Below, piece after piece: positions 1-4,520 of a stretch of 7,702 nucleotides of DNA. Below the pieces are notes generated by a model that did no database searches, had not been told where the DNA came from, and was given only the letters and a program-made list of their open reading frames with translations. The stretch lies in the NCBI GenBank assembly GCA_947479185.1, contig CANJYY010000111.1, forward strand, positions 1 to 7,702, read 5' to 3'. Each line of letters starts with the position of its first letter. Position 1 is the stretch's first letter. This stretch comes from Caulobacteraceae bacterium. GTDB taxonomy: Bacteria; Pseudomonadota; Alphaproteobacteria; Caulobacterales; Caulobacteraceae. The translations under genes were made by a program, and so were the position numbers.

Positions 1-178
1 CACCAAACTGGCTGGCCAGGCGGTGATGACGGTCAGCGGCGGGGTAACCACCCTCCAGCTGGATGTCGACGGCGACGGCCGGGCCGACCTGATGATCTCG
101 ATCTCCGGCAACGTCACCGGCACGACGGGCAAGCTCTACACCGGCGGCGGCGACACCAACGGCGGCTGGGTGCTCTGA
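1..178 (+). CDS. C-terminal end of an RTX/serralysin-like calcium-binding secreted protein (5' end outside window)
   Basis: This is an open frame from the left edge to a TGA at 176-178, giving 58 visible residues. Bases 62-88 encode D-V-D-G-D-G-R-A-D followed by alternating hydrophobic residues (LMISISG). This is the Asp/Gly calcium-loop and beta-strand pattern seen near the C-terminus of serralysin-type (M10 C-terminal) and other RTX proteins exported by type I secretion. The protein ends GGWVL; a short hydrophobic C-terminus is common in type I secretion substrates. The catalytic or main domain lies outside the window, so it could be a protease, an S-layer-like protein or an adhesin. The class is inferred from one loop and the end of the chain. 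A strong hairpin terminator follows at once. Confidence 0.6.
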   Translation, partial: TKLAGQAVMTVSGGVTTLQLDVDGDGRADLMISISGNVTGTTGKLYTGGGDTNGGWVL

Positions 179-183
179 CCCCG

Positions 184-225
184 AACGAAAACCGCCCCGG
201 AGTCTCCTCCGGGGCGGCGTTCGTT
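184..225. terminator. Bidirectional intrinsic terminator between convergent genes
   Basis: An 11-bp perfect GC-rich stem (192-202 with 207-217) closes a 4-base loop (203-206). Bases 184-189 (AACGAA) can pair with 220-225 (TTCGTT) as an outer stem. Read on the minus strand the stem is followed by TTTTCG, the better U-tract, and on the plus strand by CGTTCGTTT. It sits between the stop of the RTX-like gene at 178 and the stop of the RcnB-family gene at 242, so it can serve both. Confidence 0.85.
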
Positions 226-241
226 TCAGTCTATGGCCGGG

Positions 242-763
242 CTAGTGGTTGATGATCACGTCCAGGATCAGGCCGGTGGCGACGGCGGCGAGCAGATAGT
301 CGTTGCCCGACCGGTACCAGTAGTAGCCGCGGGGCGGCGGGCGCAGGCGGTAGCGGCCGTAGTCGTAGACCACATAGTCGCGGCCCCGGTACGTCGGCGG
401 CAGGTAGGCCCCGCGACGCCAGGCGTTGTAGCCGGGGTAGTAGCCCGGACGGCCGTAGTAGGCGGCCGGCGGCGGGCCGTAGGTCCAGCGGTTGTTGTAG
501 TAGTAGCCGTTGTGGTGGCCGCGGTCCCAGCGGGTGCGGCTGTCCCAGCGGCGATCGCGGCGATCATCACGGCGGTCGTCGCGGCGGTCCCAGCGGTCGT
601 CGCGTCGCTCGCCACGGCGCTCGTAACGGTCGTCCCGCCGGTCGTCGCGGCGCTCGTAGCGGTCGTGACGGCCATAGTCCTGCGCCATCGCATCGGTCGA
701 CACGGCGGCGATCGGGCCGGCCACCGCGACGGCGGCGGCCAGGGTCAGGATCAGACGCTTCAT
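242..763 (-). CDS. RcnB-family periplasmic protein with Arg/Asp-rich linker
   Basis: A 173-residue exported protein. Residues 1-27 form a signal peptide (MKR, then a hydrophobic core, cut after AMA at 27/28). Residues 34-72 are a low-complexity Arg/Asp stretch built on RRDD, and residues 86-113 are Tyr/Gly/Pro-rich. Residues 115-173 match the RcnB domain: WRRGAYLP, DYVVYDYGRYRL, PPPRGYYW, then a hydrophobic end (LLAAVATGLILDVI). E. coli RcnB is a periplasmic factor in nickel/cobalt homeostasis. Alphaproteobacteria carry many RcnB-like paralogues of unknown role, so metal function is only a family-based inference. The ATG at 763 is well supported: AAGGAG lies 9 bases upstream on the minus strand. 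A tandem GTTCAG element lies 82 bases upstream and the terminator at 184-225 ends the transcript. Confidence 0.85.
   Translation of the reverse strand: MKRLILTLAAAVAVAGPIAAVSTDAMAQDYGRHDRYERRDDRRDDRYERRGERRDDRWDRRDDRRDDRRDRRWDSRTRWDRGHHNGYYYNNRWTYGPPPAAYYGRPGYYPGYNAWRRGAYLPPTYRGRDYVVYDYGRYRLRPPPRGYYWYRSGNDYLLAAVATGLILDVIINH
548..664 (-). repeat. Imperfect 12-base tandem repeat encoding RRDD units
   Basis: Inside the RcnB-family gene, residues 34-72 are repeated RRDD, RYER and RWDR units. At DNA level this is a degenerate run of roughly 12-base units rich in CGGTCGTC and CGGCG. The units are not identical, so it is an old or constrained repeat rather than a fresh expansion. Confidence 0.6.
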
Positions 764-844
764 CAGGAAGGTCTCCTTCGATCTTTGCGGCTTGTCGGGC
801 CGCGGGTGGTTCCCTCGACAGGCCCCAAGAGTGAATCGTCGGGC

Positions 845-861
845 CTGAACCCCGGCTGAAC
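845..861 (-). promoter_or_regulatory. Tandem GTTCAG-N5-GTTCAG element, likely response-regulator site
   Basis: Read on the minus strand, 861-856 and 850-845 are both GTTCAG, an exact direct repeat with an 11-base period. A same-strand repeat phased by one helical turn is the usual site architecture of OmpR-family response regulators, which bind as head-to-tail dimers (PhoP, PmrA, CpxR). It lies 82 bases upstream of the RcnB-family start, a normal distance for an activator site next to a -35 region. I see no convincing -10 hexamer downstream. The identity of the regulator is not shown by the sequence. Confidence 0.5.
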
Positions 862-974
862 GGCCCTGTCAGGAAGGGCGTTCCGTCGCCGCGCGGCGGG
901 GGCGCCGTTCAGGCTTCCTTCCGACCCCGTTAACCCGCCGGACAGGGAGATTTACGGCCAGTAACCGGGATGAA

Positions 975-1045
975 CGAATCCTGTATTCGCCCTTGAATGC
1001 AAAGGATTTGCGCGATTAACCCTGTGTTCAGGGGAAAGGTATTCT
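975..1045 (+). promoter_or_regulatory. Putative promoter region of the Sel1-like gene with two inverted repeats
   Basis: Two inverted repeats stand in a row: CGAAT-N5-ATTCG (975-989, overlapping a GANTC site) and GCAAA-GGA-TTTGC (999-1011). Just downstream are a possible -35 (TTAACC, 1016-1021) and -10 (TATTCT, 1040-1045) with an 18-base spacer, each matching 4 of 6 consensus positions. A GTTCAG copy (1026-1031) lies between them. The arrangement is plausible but every element is weak alone. Confidence 0.3.
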
Positions 1046-1104
1046 TCTCTCGATATCGGCTTCGGACAGAACGGTCCGGAGGGGGTTTTGAAGGGAAGAA
1101 AACC

Positions 1105-1380
1105 ATGTTTGCGAGCATCGAAAGCGAAGCTCACGCGACCATGCCTCTGCCGGGTCCGGACACGTCGGGCGACGAGTTGTTCCGCATGGGCCTGCTCTAT
1201 TCGACCGGTCAGGGCGGCGCGCCGCTCGACTACGTCTCGGCCCACATGCTGTTCAATCTGGCGGCCATGCGCGGATCGGTGGAAGCCAAGATCTACCGCA
1301 AGGAGCTGAGCGCCGAGATGGACCCGAACGACGTCGCCGACGCCCAGCGTCAGGCCCGTCAGTGGCTGGCCCAGGGTTAG
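1105..1380 (+). CDS. Small Sel1-like repeat protein
   Basis: A 91-residue protein with no signal peptide or membrane segment, so probably cytoplasmic. Residues 22-60 resemble a Sel1 repeat: helix A around DELFRMGLLYSTGQG, then helix B around LDYVSAHMLFNLAAMRG. Residues 61-88 are a third helical stretch ending in DVADAQRQARQW, a common tail after Sel1 repeats. Sel1 repeats act as protein-protein binding scaffolds; one and a half repeats can hardly form a full solenoid, so this may be an adaptor. The ATG at 1105 is chosen because GGGAAG precedes it by 7 bases; the in-frame ATG at 997 lacks such a site. Its stop lies 5 bases from the convergent hfsD stop, with no terminator between. A link to holdfast export is suggested only by position. 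Confidence 0.75.
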   Translation: MFASIESEAHATMPLPGPDTSGDELFRMGLLYSTGQGGAPLDYVSAHMLFNLAAMRGSVEAKIYRKELSAEMDPNDVADAQRQARQWLAQG

Positions 1381-1385
1381 GCCGG

Positions 1386-2165
1386 CTACTGCGTGGCGCC
1401 GTTCAGCGCATAGCTGAAGCCGAACTGTACCGGCGACAGGTCGCGGAACCACTGCTGCACGAACAGCCCGGCCTCGGCGACGTTGCTGCGCGGCACATAG
1501 ACGATATCGAAGCGGCGCAGCGGCACGAAGTCCGCGCCCGCCGGCGATTTCATCGCCGACCTCAAGTTCACGGTCCGCATCATCGCCCGGCCCCCCGGGC
1601 CCCGGCGGATGACCACCACCTGATCGGCCCGGGCGCTCGACTTGAAGCCGCCGGCCTGGATCACCGCCTGCAGGCTGTTGATGTCGCCGGGCATGTCATA
1701 GACGCCGGGCGTGCCGACTTCGCCGCCGACGAACACCTTGAGCGGGGAGGCGGCCTTGACCGTCACCGACACCTGCGGCCGCAGCAACTGGCGCGAATAG
1801 GCGCGGGTCAGCTCGGCCTGGAATTCCGGAATCGTCCGGTCGGCGGCCATCACCGGATCGATCAGCGGCATGCTGACCCGGCCGTCTGGCTGGATGACGA
1901 TGCCCTGCTTCGACAGTTCCGGGGCCGAGGGCACGGTGATGTCGATCTGGTCGCCCGGATAGAGCCGATAGTCGGGCTCCTGGTCGCTCCAGTCGGCATA
2001 GCCGATGTCGGGGAACTCTTCGGCCTGGCGCGGGGCGGCCGGCTGGCTCGGCCGCGGCGGTGCGCGACGGCCATCGCCGAACGGCCACCACGCCTGCGCC
2101 GGCGTGCCGACGGCCAGGGCGGCGGTCAGCAGGAGGGCGACTTGGAACGGGGCGGCTTTGCGCAT
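1386..2165 (-). CDS. hfsD: Outer-membrane polysaccharide export protein, HfsD/Wza-like
   Basis: A 259-residue protein. Residues 1-25 are a signal peptide (MRK, hydrophobic core, PAQA) cut before W26, with no lipobox cysteine. Residues 26-60 are Pro/Ala-rich. Residues 66-137 form the Poly_export domain (YRLYPGDQIDI, then VIQPDGRVSMPLI and PQVSVTVK). Residues 143-174 form an SLBB domain (FVGGEVGTPGVYDMPG, then LQAVIQAGGF). Residues 228-259 are a C-terminal segment like the Wza helix that forms the outer-membrane pore (LFVQQWFRDLSP, then FGFSYALN). It would carry the polymer across the outer membrane. The start at 2165 is preferred over upstream codons because it opens the signal peptide; longer versions would run into hfsA. 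No clear Shine-Dalgarno is visible. It is divergent from hfsA, as expected for the Caulobacter holdfast locus. The family is certain; the hfsD identity rests on gene order. Confidence 0.85.
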   Translation of the reverse strand: MRKAAPFQVALLLTAALAVGTPAQAWWPFGDGRRAPPRPSQPAAPRQAEEFPDIGYADWSDQEPDYRLYPGDQIDITVPSAPELSKQGIVIQPDGRVSMPLIDPVMAADRTIPEFQAELTRAYSRQLLRPQVSVTVKAASPLKVFVGGEVGTPGVYDMPGDINSLQAVIQAGGFKSSARADQVVVIRRGPGGRAMMRTVNLRSAMKSPAGADFVPLRRFDIVYVPRSNVAEAGLFVQQWFRDLSPVQFGFSYALNGATQ

Positions 2166-2175
2166 GGGGCGAAGG

Positions 2176-2203
2176 TTAACGAGAATGGGTAACGGAGTGT
2201 TAA
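2176..2203. promoter_or_regulatory. CtrA-like box in the divergent hfsD-hfsA promoter
   Basis: GTAA (2189-2192), seven bases, then TTAA (2200-2203) fits the CtrA consensus TTAA-N7-TTAA at 7 of 8 positions. The same element reads TTAA-N7-TTAC towards hfsD. A further GTTAAC palindrome stands at 2175-2180. This AT-rich patch is conspicuous in an 87-base GC-rich gap (2166-2252). It lies 49 bases before the hfsA start and 23 before the hfsD start. CtrA is the cell-cycle master regulator of Caulobacterales, and holdfast formation is timed to the swarmer-to-stalked transition. A GATTC methylation site follows at 2246-2250. Binding itself is inferred. Confidence 0.4.
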
Positions 2204-2252
2204 GCGCGCTCCGGCGAGGGTCCGGAACAAGGCCAGAAAGCCCCGGATTCGT

Positions 2253-3755
2253 ATGAGCACGCAAAGCGCCTGGAGGACCGTACCGCACGACCAGCCGGCC
2301 CGCGCCGACTGGGCCGGTCGGCCGCGCTATGCGCCGAGCGACTTCATCACCCTGCTGTGGCGCGAGCGCGGCCTTATGCTGGTGGTGTTTGCGCTGATTT
2401 GCCTGGCGGGCCTGGGCTTCGCCCTGACGCTGAAGAAGTCCTATCCGGCGACCTCCAGCATCCTGATCCAGCTGGGCCAGGAATACGTCTACGAGCCGCG
2501 CGCCGGCGACGCCGGGCGGGGCGCGGTGCCGGACACCGATTCCCTGGTCCAGTCCGAAGTCGAGATTCTGCAGAGCGGCGAGCTGCGCGAGCGGGTCATC
2601 CGCCGCATCGGTCTGGGCGTCGTCTATCCCGACCTCGCCTCGAAATACGCGGGGGCGTCGCCGGCCGACAAGGCGCTGATCATGTCCAAGGCGATCGACG
2701 CCATGGGAAAAAACCTGACGGTCGGCTCAGCGCCGGACAATCCGGTGGTGCGCGTCTCGTTCGAGCACGACGACCCGGTGATGGCCGCCCGCGTGGTCAA
2801 CACCCTGCTTGAGGAATACCTGATCTACCGCCGCTCGGTGCTGATCCATCCGACCTCGCCGGTGTTTGAGCGCCAGCGTGTGATGTTCGAGGACCAGCTG
2901 GACAAGGCCGACGCGGCCTACCAGGACTTCCTCGCCAGCAACGACATCGGCGACTTCAACGCCCAGAAGACCGCCGCGACCCAGCTGATCGGCCAGATCG
3001 AGGCCCAGCGCTATGCCGCCGAGGTGACCCTGCAGGATCGCCAGGCGCGGCTGGCCGCGCTGGACAGCCAGCTGACCCAGATCGCCCCCGAGATCGGCCT
3101 CTACCGCGACATCGACGCCACGGCCGCCACCCGGCTCGCCGCCATGCGGGTCCAGCGCGAGGAACTGCTGTCGCGCTATCGCGCCGACGCCGATCCCGTG
3201 CGCGACATCGACGCCCAGATCGCCCAGCTGGAAGCCGGCATGACCGCGGGCCGCACCGCCGGCGACAGCGCCCGCCGCATGGGCGTCAATCCCGTGCACC
3301 AGACCCTGCAGACCGAACGCATCCAGACGACGGCCGAGATCGCCGCCCTGCGGCAGTCGCTGGTCGCCTACACGGCCCAGTCGGCCAAGGCGACGGACCA
3401 GCTGCAGCGGCTGGCGGCGCTGGAGCCGCAGTTCCAGGCCCTGACCATGGACCGCGACGTGCTGCAGACCAGCGTGCGCGACTTCACGGTGCGCGAACGC
3501 CAGGACGAGGCGGCGCGACAGATCGCCTCGGAGACCAACGACAACATCCGCATCGTCGACCGCGCCACCCCGACCACCAAGGGCAAGAGCCTGCGCAAGC
3601 CGGTGGTCGTTCTGGCCTTCCTGTTCGGGCTGTTCTCGGCCCTCTGCGCCGGCCTGGTGCGGATGTTCCTGCGGCCAGGCCTGCCGACGCGGGCCTCGGC
3701 GCAGCGCACGCTCGACCTTCCTGTGCTCGGAACCGCCGGCTTTAAGTCGCGCTAG
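2253..3755 (+). CDS. hfsA: Wzz/GumC-family chain length and export protein, HfsA-like
   Basis: A 500-residue inner-membrane polysaccharide co-polymerase. The N-terminal Wzz domain starts near residue 28 (SDFITLLWRERG). The first membrane segment is about 41-60, followed by a periplasmic beta/alpha part (61-200). Residues 205-425 are a long coiled coil rich in Gln, Ala, Arg and Asp. A GNVR-like region at 391-440 (EPQFQALTMDRDVL, then NIRIVDRATP) leads to the second membrane segment at 450-470. The last residues (LDLPVLGTAGF) resemble the linker that in Wzc enters the cytoplasmic kinase domain, but the chain stops there, so the ATPase part is separate (hfsB). It would span the periplasm, meet HfsD and set polymer length or gating. 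The start is the ATG at 2253; a Shine-Dalgarno is not obvious. It begins a plus-strand operon hfsA-hfsB-hfsC. Confidence 0.88.
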   Translation: MSTQSAWRTVPHDQPARADWAGRPRYAPSDFITLLWRERGLMLVVFALICLAGLGFALTLKKSYPATSSILIQLGQEYVYEPRAGDAGRGAVPDTDSLVQSEVEILQSGELRERVIRRIGLGVVYPDLASKYAGASPADKALIMSKAIDAMGKNLTVGSAPDNPVVRVSFEHDDPVMAARVVNTLLEEYLIYRRSVLIHPTSPVFERQRVMFEDQLDKADAAYQDFLASNDIGDFNAQKTAATQLIGQIEAQRYAAEVTLQDRQARLAALDSQLTQIAPEIGLYRDIDATAATRLAAMRVQREELLSRYRADADPVRDIDAQIAQLEAGMTAGRTAGDSARRMGVNPVHQTLQTERIQTTAEIAALRQSLVAYTAQSAKATDQLQRLAALEPQFQALTMDRDVLQTSVRDFTVRERQDEAARQIASETNDNIRIVDRATPTTKGKSLRKPVVVLAFLFGLFSALCAGLVRMFLRPGLPTRASAQRTLDLPVLGTAGFKSR

Positions 3756-3815
3756 GTCCCTGAGGGCCGCGCAATAGTCTAGCCTGCGAGGATTGGGCGC
3801 GCGGCGATTCGAGAG

Positions 3816-4520
3816 ATGGTGGATTTGAGCGCCGAGATGGCGGAGTTGTGGGCGTCGCTGGGCGGGACGTCGCCTGGACGCGCGCGCGCCGTCCAGTTCG
3901 TCGCTGCCCGCCGCGGGGAGGGGGCCAGCACCGTCGCCCGCGAGTTCGCCGCCTATGCCGCCAGCCGCGCCGGCCGCACCGTCTGGCTCGTCGACCTCGA
4001 CCTGTTCACCTCGCCGCAGCATGCCGCCATCGCCGGCGCGCCGGAGATGTATGGCCCGCTGGGCAAGGCCGTGGCGGCCACGCCGGCCGACGGCGCGACC
4101 TTCTTCACCGTCCAGCCGCCGACCCTGATGCCGGACGGCGCGGCCGCGCCGGACTCGCGGTTTCTCGTCGCCCATGCAGTCGGCCAGCACAGATGGTGGG
4201 TCACGCGCTTCCGCGCCGATGTGCTGAAGGGCAGCCAGAACGTCCACATCCTGCCCAGCGCCGACTACTGGAACGCGCTGAAGCGGCACGCTGACCTGAT
4301 CGTCGTCGACTGCCCGTCGGCCGACCGCTCGCAGGCGGCCCTGACCGTGGCCCCGTTCATGGACCAGACGGTGCTGGTGGTGTCGGCCGACCAGCCGGAC
4401 GTGCTGGCCCCCGCACGGCTACGGGATGGTCTGACCGCCGCCGGCGGCCGGGTGGCCGGGGTGTTCTTCAACCGCGCCCAGGTCGAGACCCCGGGCTTCC
4501 TGCGGGCCTTCCTGCGGTGA
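3816..4520 (+). CDS. hfsB: CpsD/MinD-like P-loop protein, HfsB-like, with degenerate Walker A
   Basis: A 234-residue cytoplasmic protein of the BY-kinase/MinD fold. A Walker A-like loop is at 30-39 (AARRGEGAST), Walker A' at 56-64 (VWLVDLDLF), Walker B at 161-168 (LIVVDCPS), then an MinD-like strand pattern (TVLVVSADQPD and GRVAGVFFNR). The position of the invariant P-loop lysine is Ala37. The N-terminal EX2RX2R oligomerisation motif of BY-kinases is replaced by E7-E10-A13, and there is no C-terminal tyrosine cluster (the end is GFLRAFLR). It therefore looks like a pseudokinase or scaffold partner of HfsA, though nucleotide binding is not excluded. The ATG at 3816 has only GAGAG before it; a 60-base gap separates it from hfsA, enough for a weak internal promoter, and a GATTC site stands at 3806-3810. 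It overlaps hfsC by four bases. Confidence 0.82.
   Translation: MVDLSAEMAELWASLGGTSPGRARAVQFVAARRGEGASTVAREFAAYAASRAGRTVWLVDLDLFTSPQHAAIAGAPEMYGPLGKAVAATPADGATFFTVQPPTLMPDGAAAPDSRFLVAHAVGQHRWWVTRFRADVLKGSQNVHILPSADYWNALKRHADLIVVDCPSADRSQAALTVAPFMDQTVLVVSADQPDVLAPARLRDGLTAAGGRVAGVFFNRAQVETPGFLRAFLR

Larger units (their letters stand above)
764..1104. other. Divergent intergenic region (341 bases) between the RcnB-family and Sel1-like genes
   Basis: No credible gene lies here. It holds the RcnB gene's Shine-Dalgarno (773-778), two tandem GTTCAG units on the minus strand (845-861), single plus-strand GTTCAG copies at 907-912 and 1026-1031, two GANTC sites (833-837 and 976-980), two short inverted repeats (975-989 and 999-1011), and a weak leader hairpin (1061-1067 with 1074-1080). 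It must contain the promoters of both flanking genes, which diverge from it. An upstream ATG at 997 in frame with the Sel1-like gene has no recognisable ribosome binding site. Confidence 0.7.

Noticed and set aside
233..859. Long plus-strand open frame (208 residues) opposite the RcnB-family gene
   Set aside because: Val/Ala-rich shadow of the Arg/Asp and Tyr codons on the other strand. The minus-strand frame has a signal peptide, a Shine-Dalgarno and a recognisable domain.
1061..1090. Leader hairpin followed by GGGGGTTTTG before the Sel1-like gene, as an attenuator
   Set aside because: Only 7 pairs including one wobble, and the T-run is short and separated from the stem by a G-run; too weak to call a terminator or riboswitch.
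952..1452. Minus-strand open frame opposite the Sel1-like gene
   Set aside because: It overlaps both the Sel1-like gene and the hfsD 3' end and has no family features.
1362..2192. Plus-strand open frame (276 residues) opposite hfsD
   Set aside because: Arg/His/Ala-rich with no domain pattern; a GC-driven shadow of hfsD.
2166..2288. Extended N-terminus for hfsD starting at 2288
   Set aside because: It would bury the signal peptide behind 41 residues and overlap the hfsA start; 2165 begins the signal peptide exactly.
2727..4289. 520-residue minus-strand open frame opposite hfsA and hfsB
   Set aside because: It spans two well-supported genes and the gap between them, with composition typical of antisense frames in GC-rich DNA.
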